64,000 nt of DNA, taken from contig OX638131.1 of NCBI GenBank assembly GCA_951804985.1, forward strand, positions 5,308,630 to 5,372,629, read 5' to 3'. Source of the stretch: Dryomyza anilis. Taxonomy: Eukaryota; Arthropoda; Insecta; Diptera; Dryomyzidae. Made by a program: the position numbers and the translations under genes. Below, one piece after another: positions 46,150-57,400 of the stretch. The notes under the pieces are model-generated. The model was not told the origin of the DNA. It saw only the letters and a program-made list of their open reading frames with translations, and did not search any database. Position 1 is the first letter of the stretch. Every line of letters begins with the position of its first letter.

Positions 46150-46560
46150 ACCAACAATTTGTAGAGTTAATTCTGATAGACAAGGCAAAATTTGTACCAG
46201 TTTTGTGTACTTTCCCAAAATATGCCTTTTAACTTTCATAGAATTTGAGAATCTGCCATACGCTTTCGACAAACTGTCGTTTTTCTGTGAGTTCTCCGGG
46301 AATATTTCGGATAGTTTTCCCGAGACAAAATTTGTGGTATTTTACAGAAATACTTCGGGCATATTTCCAGCAAACAAACCGATAAATGGAATATTTTTCG
46401 AAGTGTATAGCAGATTGTTAAATTTTGTGGAATTTTATTGGCAGATTCATGGCATATTTTGAGTACGGGCAGAAAACAGACAGCTTGTGATACAGACTCC
46501 ACATTTGTCAGTTTGAAATATGTCGTAAAAATGTTTCTACTCTGCTAGATATTTTGTCTA
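46150..46560. repeat. Dispersed repeat R3, copy 3 (inverted)
   Basis: The complement of the 23.7- and 28.0-kb copies: GCATATTTCCAGCAAAC, AAATGGAATATTTTTCG, GTGTATAGCAG, GGGCAGAAAACAGAC and GACTCCACATTTGTC. It lies in the spacer of the gene palindrome and is not itself mirrored. Confidence 0.75.
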
Positions 46561-46779
46561 TGACCCAGAAAAATTTACGAAAATTTTATTTCGAACTTTT
46601 TATTAAAAGCTGCCTTTTCTCTGCACATAGCCTACAAATTTTTCTATGGATAAAAAGTCGATTTTGAGTTTTTTTTTTTGTATGTATTTTATAATTTGGT
46701 GAATATTTTTGAATTTGTATTATTTAAATTAATTTTTTAAATATCCGAAATTTTGTACACCTTTTGAAATTGAAAACGT

Positions 46780-47350
46780 TTCATTCTACATACATCGTAT
46801 TAATCTCACATTATGTTGAACAATGCTGCCACCTATTTAGTGCTTAGCTTAATCACTGTCTCAACGTGCGTCCGACAGACAGACAGGCAGACAGACGTTT
46901 GCAGCCGTTCTTAATATGACAAGTAAGCGATCCGTGTCAGTTGGAATTTAAAAAGAAATTCAATTCTTTGTTACTCACGGCGCATTAATTCCCACATTGA
47001 CTGTCAGTGGCTCTGCTCTGGTAGCTGGTGGCAGGATATAAGCATTTTCAGACTCTTATTAAATACGCAGTCACCTTCTTCAGAAGAAATTGACAAATCG
47101 CAATCATTTGTTAAGAGTCAAAACATCATCAAAGCGATAAAATCAACACACACACGGTAAGAATAACAAAAAAAGAAAACCGAACCCTGTTCAGGGTGAC
47201 GCGCGTGAAATTCGGAGGTGCGCAGCGCAGAGATGTCTGTCTGTCTGTTCTTTGGCCACTATGAGGCTCAGTAGATCCTGTCGAATTAGCAGGAAATCAT
47301 TTTTAGTTTCTTTTGTCAGAAACTGTGGCGTGGGTGATTGTAGCAAGTAT
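46780..47350. other. Single-copy island at the palindrome centre
   Basis: GC-richer sequence with short CAGACAGACAG (46872-46896) and TGTCTGTCTGT (47233-47249) tracts facing each other. No gene is seen. The symmetry axis of the gene duplication (about 46.85 kb) falls here. Confidence 0.4.
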
Positions 47351-47834
47351 TAAATATTTAAATATTTAATGAAAATTAACATATTTAAATCAAACTTAAA
47401 ATTTTGCTTATAAAGTTGAATATTCTTTAATTAGTTTAAGTAATAATTTTTAGTGAGAAATTTGAAAAATTGAATATGTTTTGAAAATTAATACTTAAAA
47501 TTTTAATACTTTGGCTTTTTTAGTTCCGACAATTTGTAAAAGACCGCATTGAATGTAAACGGCATTGAATGTGTATCGATTCTGGTTTCATATTTCATTT
47601 TCAAACACGAAACGGGTATTAAAGGATAAGATTTTAGATTTTAAGACCCTGATTCTACAACATACAATTTTGTTCACTATTTTTATAACAAAATATAAAA
47701 ATATATTATCCACTTAAAATAGCTAGAAATCCCATAGATTCAAATTGGTGTAAAGCCTAAAACGCCCCTGATTAAAAACCATAATTACGTCTGACGCAAT
47801 CTCTTAATTTATTCATGCCAACGGTCACCAAAAA

Positions 47835-47914
47835 GTCAAATTTAATCAAAAAAAAAAAAAATTAAATCAAAGAATAATCTATTTCTAATGCGCCAAAGAA
47901 ATAGTATAAAAGCC
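47835..47914 (+). promoter_or_regulatory. Promoter of the 417-aa gene, with extended spacer
   Basis: GTCAAATTTAATC starts at 47835, but TATAAAAGCC starts at 47905: 70 nt apart instead of 46. An A13-type run and a second ATTAAATCAAAGAATAAT copy account for the roughly 24-nt insertion. TATA to ATG is the usual 54 nt. Confidence 0.85.
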
Positions 47915-47958
47915 TACGGTTTCGTTTGATTAAATTAGTTTAAATTATAACTTAGAAC

Positions 47959-49212
47959 ATGTTATACAAATCAAGTTCTCCGCGGAAACTAGCGCTTCTC
48001 TTGTTGCCGATAATTGTACTAGCTAAAGATGGCATTGCGGACCAGAACCAAGTCGATGCTACCTCCTCACGGTACTTACAAGGAAACATCATCCAAATGT
48101 ATGCCAAGAAAATCGAAAATTTCGAAAAGGTTTTAAACTTTTCACGGCTAAGTAATAGTTTGAACTTTAAGGCCGATGTTATTCTTGGACTCTACAGTGC
48201 TATGACTGATGTGCGGCACTTCGAGAATCCACTACATGCGATTCCAATGTATAATGAGCTCGAAGCGCTCATCAATGCTAACATTAGTGATTCTAATCTA
48301 GAACAAAGCAAAATACTGGAGGCAAATCGTGCACAACTGGCTGTCACAATAATCGAGAAGGGAGCTGAGGTCTTGGAAGCAGCAGTCTTTCTGAGGAATT
48401 GCAAAGATAACGCAATGGTGCAAGATTTGTTTAAAGAGCTCTACGCAAGCAATAAAACTCTTTCGAACCTCACGATCACTAATATGGTGGATAAAGTACG
48501 CTGGATGCTGCCATTGGAGGAACTTATACAGATTTTGGGCAGTATATCCACGAATGCGGTTCAGAACATTGACGTCCTGATGACCTTGTATAATGAGGAT
48601 CAGTTCAACAGTACCCAAAGTGAGGCCTTTGAGGCTAAGTTGAGGCAGCTCAGATTGGATCCGGTCGGTACTGTGAAAGTAGAGAATTCGGTAGATAATC
48701 CCGTAGATAATTCAGATAAAACCACAAGTAATAAATCATTGATTAAGGGTGATGTTTGTTTGTATCAAAAACACACCAACGGTTCCAATATGTATCTGCA
48801 AGAATGCTATAATGAATATAGTCCTTGTATCCAGTACTATCCGAAATCATCAAAAAATGTCGTTTATAATTTTTTTTATGATAGCGTCGATGAATCATAC
48901 TTATTAATTTATAAAATCTACCCACGGCGACCACTACGCATCATTTATGATGATGATGAACAGAGCGATGGGGTTAAATTTAATGCCCGAACCTATGGGT
49001 ATAACGAAATCGGACGACACTGGACGGCAGAAATCGAAGATAATCGTGTGATCATAAAGAATGTTGAGTCTTCGTTGTATCTTTGTGCAGGGAGTTCCAA
49101 GGCAATAAGCTCTAAAAATGAATGGATGGCCTATACAAGAGATCAGAGTAACTACCAGGAAAATTCCGAGGAATGTAAATGGTTTGTAGAGGATTGCAGT
49201 GGATTAATATAA
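47959..49212 (+). CDS. Secreted two-domain family protein (417 aa)
   Basis: Intact frame with a signal peptide (Leu/Ile core, residues 10-21, followed by AKDGIADQ), an N-domain with RNCKDNAMVQDLFKELYASN and RWMLPLEEL, a linker with VENSVDNPVDNSDK (one repeat unit longer than the left-arm partner), and a C-domain opening GDVCLYQKH and ending SLYLCAGSS then EECKWFVEDCSGLI. It is paired with 44518-45777 by inverted duplication, yet the block SKILEANRAQ in its N-domain matches the pseudogene rather than that partner, which suggests conversion between loci. AATAAA lies at 49243-49248. Export is inferred; function unknown. Confidence 0.93.
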   Translation: MLYKSSSPRKLALLLLPIIVLAKDGIADQNQVDATSSRYLQGNIIQMYAKKIENFEKVLNFSRLSNSLNFKADVILGLYSAMTDVRHFENPLHAIPMYNELEALINANISDSNLEQSKILEANRAQLAVTIIEKGAEVLEAAVFLRNCKDNAMVQDLFKELYASNKTLSNLTITNMVDKVRWMLPLEELIQILGSISTNAVQNIDVLMTLYNEDQFNSTQSEAFEAKLRQLRLDPVGTVKVENSVDNPVDNSDKTTSNKSLIKGDVCLYQKHTNGSNMYLQECYNEYSPCIQYYPKSSKNVVYNFFYDSVDESYLLIYKIYPRRPLRIIYDDDEQSDGVKFNARTYGYNEIGRHWTAEIEDNRVIIKNVESSLYLCAGSSKAISSKNEWMAYTRDQSNYQENSEECKWFVEDCSGLI

Positions 49213-49361
49213 GCTCATTTATTTATTAAATGAGAGAGTAAAAATAAATAGAGTAATAATAAAAACTACTGAAAAATCATATAAAAACAACAATTTATTT
49301 AAATTCATATTTAATTAAAAAAAAAAAACCACTCAAAAACCTTTTCTGAGAAAATCAAAGC

Positions 49362-49381
49362 GATATCAACCAAAGGTTATC
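49362..49381. promoter_or_regulatory. GATATC...GGTTATC flank element
   Basis: GATATCAACCAAAGGTTATC, identical in complement to 44343-44362. It is 150 bp 3' of one gene and about 425 bp 5' of the next. Confidence 0.5.
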
Positions 49382-49705
49382 TCAAATATTGGCCTTTGAA
49401 AGTCTCGAAAATCAGTCATTGAATTATTTTCGAGACATTCTGGTACAGCAAATAAAAATTAGATTTTATTTTGTATTTTTCTCCCCTAATTGTTGTCCAT
49501 AACCATTTGCGTTTCAGTAAATTTTGAGGTCAATATTAGATCGGTGTTAAGTCGTAAAATGTAAATAAATTCTGGTTTTATATTTCACATTCACACATGA
49601 AATGCTTCAAATGGATAAGGTTTCGAGTATAGGTCCCTGACTATAAAGCGTACTACTTTTTGACACTATCTCTCAATTAATACTTTCTAAAGGCCATCAA
49701 CTGAA

Positions 49706-49761
49706 GTCAAATTTAATCAATAAAATGAGATTCAGTGGGTCCAAAATTTATTATAAAAGCC
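49706..49761 (+). promoter_or_regulatory. Promoter of the 429-aa gene
   Basis: GTCAAATTTAATC at 49706 and TATAAAAGCC at 49752, 46 nt apart; the ATG is 54 nt after the TATA start. Confidence 0.85.
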
Positions 49762-49805
49762 TCGGGTTTTGTATGATGAATTTAGTTTAAATTATAACTT
49801 AGAAC

Positions 49806-51095
49806 ATGTTATACAAATCAAGTTCTCGCCGAATACTGGCGCTTCTCTTGTTGCCGATAATTGTACTAGCTAAAGATGGCATTGCGGACCAGAACCCAGG
49901 CGATACTAGTTCATCACGGTACTGGCAAGAAAACATCAACCAAATTTATGACAAGAACATCGACAATTTCGAAAAGATTTTAAGCTTCTCTAGTCTAAGC
50001 AAAGATCTGAACTTTAAGGCCGATGTTATTCTTGGACTCTATAGTGCTATGACTGATGTGCGACATTTCGAGAATCCGATGCATGCGATTTCAATGTATA
50101 ACGAGCTCGAAGCGCTCATAAATGCTAACATTAGTGATTCTAATCTAGAGCAAAGGGAAGTCCTGGAGGCCAAACGTAATCAACTGGCAGTACTAATAAT
50201 CGAGAAGGGCGCCGATGTCTTGGAATCTGCAGTCTTTATGAGGAATTGCAAAGATAACGCAATAGTGCAAGATTTATTTAAAGAGCTCTACGCAAGCAAT
50301 CAAACTCTTTCGAACCTCACGATTACTACTATGGTGAATAAAGTACGTTGGATGTTGCCAATGGAGGAACTAATAGAGACGATGAGCAATATATCCACGA
50401 ATGCCGTTCAAAACGTAAACGCTTTGATGGCATTGTCTAATGAGAATCACTTTTCCAGTAGCCAAAAAGAGACCTTTGAAGCTAAGTTGAGGCAACTCAA
50501 ATTGGATCAGGTCGGTACTGTCAAACTGGAGAATTCGGTAGAGAATCACGTAAAGAATTCTATAGAAAATTCTGCAGATAATCTCTTAGATAATTCAGAT
50601 AAAACCGTAATTAATAAATCATTGATTAAAGGTTATGTTTGTTTGTATCAAAAACACAACAACGGTTCCAATTTGTATATGCAAGAATGCGTTAATACAA
50701 ATAGACTTTGTGTCCAGTACTATCCGAAATCCTCAAGAAATACTGTTTATAATTTTAATTATGATAGTGAATATGATGCATATACATTAAATAATAAAAA
50801 CATTACAAGTTATCCACTACTTATTTCTGAAGAAAATGAAGAGTTAGATGGGGCTAGATTTAACGTCCGAACCTTTGCGTCGGACGTAATCAGTCGACAC
50901 TGGAAGGTAGATTTCGAAGATGATCGTGTGATCATAAAGAATACGGAGTCTTCGTTGTACCTCTGTGCATGGAGTTCAAAGTCAATAAGCGCCTTTATTG
51001 AATGGATTGCCTATACAAGAGATCGTCGTAGCTTCAAGGAAAATCCCGAGGAATGTAAATGGTTTGTAGAGGATTGCAGTGGATTAATGCATTAA
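49806..51095 (+). CDS. Secreted two-domain family protein (429 aa), variant C-domain
   Basis: Intact frame, inverted partner of the pseudogene. The signal peptide matches the 417-aa paralogue. The N-domain contains FSSLSKDLNFKADVILGLYS and keeps the single cysteine (in MRNCKDN). The linker is the longest of the cluster's Asn-repeat type (ENSVENHVKNSIENSADNLL), built of roughly 15-bp DNA repeats. The C-domain departs from the family at invariant places: GYVCLYQ instead of GDVCLYQ, LYLCAWSS instead of LYLCAGSS. The stop has moved by one codon, giving SGLMH. All six C-domain cysteines remain. These changes may mark relaxed or altered selection. The 19-bp array starts about 350 bp downstream. Confidence 0.93.
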   Translation: MLYKSSSRRILALLLLPIIVLAKDGIADQNPGDTSSSRYWQENINQIYDKNIDNFEKILSFSSLSKDLNFKADVILGLYSAMTDVRHFENPMHAISMYNELEALINANISDSNLEQREVLEAKRNQLAVLIIEKGADVLESAVFMRNCKDNAIVQDLFKELYASNQTLSNLTITTMVNKVRWMLPMEELIETMSNISTNAVQNVNALMALSNENHFSSSQKETFEAKLRQLKLDQVGTVKLENSVENHVKNSIENSADNLLDNSDKTVINKSLIKGYVCLYQKHNNGSNLYMQECVNTNRLCVQYYPKSSRNTVYNFNYDSEYDAYTLNNKNITSYPLLISEENEELDGARFNVRTFASDVISRHWKVDFEDDRVIIKNTESSLYLCAWSSKSISAFIEWIAYTRDRRSFKENPEECKWFVEDCSGLMH

Positions 51096-51241
51096 TTTTT
51101 ATATATGAAGACAAATTAATAGAAATATTAGAGTAATAATAAAATAATAAAAAAATCTACCAAAATTTAAAAAAGAAAACAATTTATTACCGTTTACAAT
51201 AAATTCAACAACATGTACTCTAATTATTTTGAATTCTTAGC

Positions 51242-51261
51242 GATATCAACCAAAGGTTATC
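51242..51261. promoter_or_regulatory. GATATC...GGTTATC flank element
   Basis: A third exact copy, 147 bp after the stop of the 429-aa gene and before the minisatellite. No gene follows within 9 kb, so here it can only be a 3'-flank feature or the upstream relic of a lost copy. Confidence 0.5.
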
Positions 51262-51439
51262 TGACGAGTTGGGCATTTAAATTGTCGAGACTCATTCAAT
51301 GAAATGTTTTTACAATCTGGTTTCATATTTTACATTCACACATGAAACGGCTCATTGATGCTAACATAATATTCGAAAAATTAAATAAGTGATAAATTTA
51401 ATTTTTATTAAAAAAAAATAATATTTTTAATTAAAAAGT

Positions 51440-54400
51440 CTGTTGAAAAATTGAATTATCAGTGCTAAATAGAATTTTTAGTGAAAAATTGAATTTATAG
51501 CGAAAATTTGAATTTTTAGTGAAAAATTGAATTATTAGTGAAAAATTGAATTTTTAGTGAAAAATTGAATTTTTAGTAAAAATTTTAATTTTTAGTAAAA
51601 ATTTTAATTTTTAGTAAAAATTTTAATTTTTAGTGAAAATTTGAATTTTCAGTGAAAAATTTAACTTTTAGCGCAAATTTGAATTTTTAGTGAAAATTCG
51701 AATTATTGTGAAAAATTGAATTTTTAGTGAAAATTTGAATTTTTAGTAAAAATTAGAATTTTACTGAAAAATTGAATTTTTAGTGAAAAATTGAATTTTT
51801 TACTGAAAAATTGATTTTTTTGTGAAAATGTGAATTTTTTGTTAAAAATTGTTTTTTTAAAGAAAAAATTAATTTTTAGTGAAAAAGTGAAATTTTGGTG
51901 AAAAGATGTATTTTTTAGTGAAAAATTGAAATTTTAGTGAAAAATTGAATTTTTAGTGAAAAATTGAATTTTTAGTGAAAAATTGAATTTTTAGTGAAAA
52001 ATTGAATTTTTAGTGAAAAATTGAATTTTTAGTGAAAAATTGAATTTTTAGTGAAAAATTGAATTTTTAGTGAAAAATTGAATTTTTAGTGAAAAATTGA
52101 ATTTTTAGTGAAAAATTGAATTTTTAGTGAAAAATTGAATTTTTAGTGAAAAATTGAATTTTTAGTGAAAAATTGAATTTTTAGTGAAAAATTGAATTTT
52201 TAGTGAAAAATTGAATTTTTAGTGAAAAATTGAATTTTTAGTGAAAAATTGAATTTTTAGTGAAAAATTGAATTTTTAGTGAAAAATTGAATTTTTAGTG
52301 AAAAATTGAATTTTTAGTGAAAAATTCAATTTTTCACTAAAAATTGAAAAATTGAATTTTTAGTGAAAAATTGAATTTTTAGTGAAAAATTGAATTTTTA
52401 GTGAAAAATTGAATTTTTAGTGAAAAATTGAATTTTTAGTGAGAAATTGAATTTTTAGTGAAAAATTGAATTTTTAGTGAAAAATTGAATTTTTAGTGAA
52501 AAATTGAATTTTTAGTGAAAAATTGAATTATTAGTGAAAAATTGAATTTTTAGTGAAAAATTGAATTTTTAGTGAAAATTTGAATTTTTAGTAAAAATTT
52601 TAATTTTTAGTGAATAATTGAATTTTTAGTGAAAAATGTGTGAAAAAAATAACTTTTAGAGCAAATTTGAATTTTTAGTGAAAAATTGAATTTTTAGTGA
52701 AAAATTGAATTTTTAGTGAAAAATTGAATTTTTAGTGAAAAATTGAATTTGTAGTGAAAAATTCAATTTTTAGTGAAAAATTGAATTTTTAGTTAAAAAT
52801 TGAATTTTTAGTGAAAAATTGAATTTTTAGTGAAAATTGAATTTTTAGTGAAAAATTGAATTTTTAGTGAAAAATTGAATTTTTAGTGAAAAATTGAATT
52901 TTTAGTGAAAAATTGAATTTTTAGTGAAAAATTGAATTTTTAGTGAAAAATTGAATTTGTAGTGAAAAATTGAATTTTTAGTGAAAAATTGAATTTTTAG
53001 TTAAAAATTGAATTTTTAGTGAAAAATTGAATTTTTAGTGAAAATTGAATTTTTAGTGAAAAATTGAATTTTTAGTGATAAATTGAATTTTTAGTGAAAA
53101 ATTGAATTTTTAGTGAAAAATTGAATTTTTATTGAAAAATTGAATTTTTAGTGAAAATTTGAATTTTTAGTGAAAAATTGAATTTTTTAGTGAAAAATTG
53201 AATTTTTAGTGAAAAATTGAATTTTTAGTTAAAAATTGAATTTTTAGTGAAAAATTGAATTTTTAGTGAAAAATTGAATTTTTAGTGAAAAATTGAATTT
53301 TTAGTGAAAAATTGAATTTTTAGTGAAAAATTGAATTTTTAGTGAAAAATTGAATTTTTAGTGAAAAATTGAATTTTTAGTTAAAATTTTAATTTTTAGT
53401 AAAAATTTGAATTTTTAGTGAAAAATTGAAATTTTAGTGAAAAATGTGTGAAAATTGAATTTTTAGTGAAAATTCGAATTTTCAGTGAAAAATTTAACAT
53501 TTAGTGCAAATTTGAATTTTTAGTGAAAAATTGAATTTTTAGTGAAAAATTGAATTTTTAGTGAAAAATTGAATTTTTAGTGAAAAATTGAATTTTTAGT
53601 GAAAAATTGAAATTTTAGTGAAAAATTGAATTTTTAGTGAAAAATTTAACATTTAGTGCAAATTTGAATTTTTAGTGAAAAAATGAATTTTTAGTGAAAA
53701 ATTGAACTTTTAGTGAAAAATTGAATTTTTAGTGAAAAATTGAATTTTTAGTAAAAAATTGAATTTTTAGTGAAAATTTGAATTTTTAGTGAAAAATTGA
53801 ACTTTTAGTGAAGAATTGAATTTTTAGTGAAAAATTGAATTTTCAGTGAAAAATTTAACTTTTAGCGCAAATTTGAATTTTTAGTAAAAATTCGAATTAT
53901 TGTGAAAAATTGAATTTTTAGTGAAAATTTGAATTTTTAGTGAAAATTAGAATTTTACCGAAAAATTGAATTTTTAGTGAAAAATTGAATTTTTTACTGA
54001 AAAATTGATTTTTAAGTGAAAATTTGAATTTTTAGTGAAAATTTGAATTTTTAGTGAAAATTTGAATTTTGAGTGAAAATTTGAATTTTTAGTGAAAATT
54101 TGAATTTTTAGTGAAAATTTGAATTTTTAGTGAAAAATTGAATTTTTAGTGAAAAATAGAATTTTTAGTGAAAAATTGAATTTTTAGTGAAAAATTGAAT
54201 TTTTAGTGAAAAATTGAATTTTAAGTGAAAAATTGAATTTTTAGTGCAAATTTCAATTTTTAGTGCAAATTTGAATTTTTAGTGAAAAATTGAATTTTTA
54301 GTGAAAAATTGAATTTTTAGTGAAAAATTGAATTTTTAGTGAAAAATTGAATTTTTAGTGAAAAATTGAATTTTTAGTGAAAAATTGAATTTTTAGTGAA

Positions 54401-57400
54401 AATTCGAATTTTCAGTGAAAAATTTAACTTTTAGTGCAAATTTGAATTTTTAGTGAAAAATTGAATTTTTAGTGAAAAATTGAATTTTTAGTGAAAAATT
54501 GAATTTTTAGTGAAAAATTGAATTTTTAGTGAAAAATTGAATTTTTAGTGAAAAATTGAATTTTTAGTGAAAAATTGAATTTTTAGTGAAAAATTGAATT
54601 TGTAGTGAAAAATTAAATTTTTAGTTAAAAAATTATTTTTAGTTAAAAAATGAATTTTTAGTTAAAAATTGAATTTTTAGTGAAAAATTGAATTTTTAGT
54701 GAAAAATTGAATTTTTAGTGAAAAATTGAATTTATAGTGAAAAATTGAATTTTTAGTGAAAAATTGAATTTTTAGTGAAAAATTGAATTTTTAGTGAAAA
54801 ATTGAATTTTTAGTGAAAAATTGAATTTTTAGTGAAAAATTGAATTTTTAGTGAAAAATTGAATTTTTAGTGAAAAATTGAATTTTTAGTGATAAATTGA
54901 ATTTTTAGTGAAAAATTGAATTTTTAGTGAAAAATTGAATTTTTAGTGAAAAATTGAATTTTTAGTGAAAAATTGAATTTTTAGTGAAAAATTGAATTTT
55001 TAGTGATGAATTGAATTTTTAGTGAAAAATTGATTTGAAGTGAACAATTGAATTTTTAGTGAAAAATTGAATTTTTAGTGAAAAATTGAATTTTTAGTGA
55101 AAAATTGAATTTTTAGTGAAAAATTGAATTTTTAGTGAAAAATTGAATTTTTAGTGAAAAATTGAATTTTTAGTGAAAAATTGAATTTTTAGTGAAAATT
55201 TGGATTTTTTGAAAAAATTTGATTTTTTAGTGAAAAGTTGAATTTTTAGTGAAAAATTGAATTTTTTAGTGAAAAATTGAATTTTTAGTGAAAAATTGAA
55301 TTTTTAGTGAAGAATTGAATTTTTAGTGAAAAATTGAATTTTCAGTGAAAAATTTAACTTTTAGCGCAAATTTGAATTTTTAGTAAAAATTCGAATTATT
55401 GTGAAAAATTGAATTTTTAGTGAAAATTTGAATTTTTAGTGAAAATTAGAATTTTACCGAAAAATTGAATTTTTAGTGAAAAATTGAATTTTTTATTGAA
55501 AAATTGATTTTTTTACTGAAAAATTGATTTTTAAGTGAAAATTTGAATTTTTAGTGAAAATTTGAATTTTTAGTGAAAATTTTAATTTTTAGTGAAAATT
55601 TTAATTTTTAGTGAAAAATTGAATTTTTAGTGAAAAATTGAATTTTTAGTGAAAAATTGAATTTTTAGTGAAAAATTGAATTTTTAGTGAAAAATTGAAT
55701 TTTAAGTGAAAAATTGAATTTTTAGTGCAAATTTGAATTTTTAGTGCAAATTTGAATTTTTAGTGAAAAATTGAATTTTTAGTGAAAAATTGAATTTTTA
55801 GTGAAAAATTGAATTTTTAGTGAAAAATTGAATTTTTAGTGAAAAATTGAATTTTTAGTGAAAAATCGAATTTTCAGTGAAAAATTTAACTTTTAGTGCA
55901 AATTTGAATTTTTAGTGAAAAATTGAATTTTTAGTGAAAAATTGAATTTTTAATGAAAAATTGAATTTTTAGTGAAAAATTGAATTTTTAGTGAAAAATT
56001 GAATTTTTAGTGAAAAATTGAATTTTTAGTGAAAAATTGAATTTTTAGTGAAAAATTGAATTTTTAGTGAAAAATTGAATTTTTAGTGAAAAATTGAATT
56101 TTTAGTGAAAAATTAAATTTTTAGTTAAAAAATTATTTTTAGTTAAAAAATGAATTTTTAGTTAAAAATTGAATTTTTAGTGAAAAATTGAATTTTTAGT
56201 GAAAAATTGAATTTTTAGTGAAAAATTGAATTTTTAGTGAAAAATTGAATTTTTAGTGAAAAATTGAATTTTTAGTGAAAAATTGAATTTTTAGTGAAAA
56301 ATTGAATTTTTAGTGAAAAATTGAATTTTTAGTGAAAAATTGAATTTTTAGTGAAAAATTGAATTTTTAGTGAAAAATTGAATTTTTAGTGAAAAATTGA
56401 ATTTTTAGTGAAAAATTGAATTTTTAGTGAAAAATTGAATTTTTAGTGACAAATTGAATTTTTAGTGAAAAATTGAATTTTTAGTGAAAAATTGAATTTT
56501 TAGTGAAAAATTGAATTTTTAGTGAAAAATTAAATTTTTAGTTAAAAAATTATTTTTAGTTAAAAAATGAATTTTTAGTTAAAAATTGAATTTTTAGTGA
56601 AAAATTGAATTTTTAGTGAAAAATTGAATTTTTAGTGAAAAATTGAATTTTTAGTGAAAAATTGAATTTTTAGTGAAAAATTGAATTTTTAGTGAAAAAT
56701 TGAATTTTTAGTGAAAAATTGAATTTTTAGTGAAAAATTGAATTTTTAGTGAAAAATTGAATTTTTAGTGAAAATTTGGATTTTTTGAAAAAATTTGATT
56801 TTTTAGTGAAAAGTTGAATTTTTAGTGAAAAATTGAATTTTTTAGTGAAAAATTAAATTTTTAGTGAAAAATTGAATTTTTAGTGAAAAATTGAATTTTT
56901 AGTGAAAAATTGAATTTTTAGTGAAAAATTGAATTTTTAGTGAAAAATTAAATTTTTAGTTAAAAAATTATTTTTAGTTAAAAAATGAATTTTTAGTTAA
57001 AAATTGAATTTTTAGTGAAAAATTGAATTTTTAGTGAAAAATTGAATTTTTAGTGAAAAATTGAATTTTTAGTGAAAAATTGAATTTTTAGTGAAAAATT
57101 GAATTTTTAGTGAAAAATTGAATTTTTAGTGAAAAATTGAATTTTTAGTGAAAAATTGAATTTTTAGTGAAAAATTGAATTTTTAGTGAAAAATTGAATT
57201 TTTAGTGAAAAATTGAATTTTTAGTGAAAAATTGAATTTTTAGTGAAAAATTGAATTTTTAGTGAAAAATTGAATTTTTAGTGAAAAATTGAATTTTTAG
57301 TGAAAAATTGAATTTTTAGTGACAAATTGAATTTTTAGTGAAAAATTGAATTTTTAGTGAAAAATTGAATTTTTAGTGAAAAATTGAATTTTTAGTGAAA

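Larger units (their letters stand above)
47735..51440 (+). repeat. Right arm of inverted gene duplication
   Basis: This is the plus-strand mirror of 42395-45960: conserved upstream block (CTGATTAAAAACCATAATTA), gene 47959-49212, shared 3' flank, gene 49806-51095 and then the minisatellite. Both genes on this arm are intact, whereas the distal gene of the left arm is dead. Confidence 0.85.
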
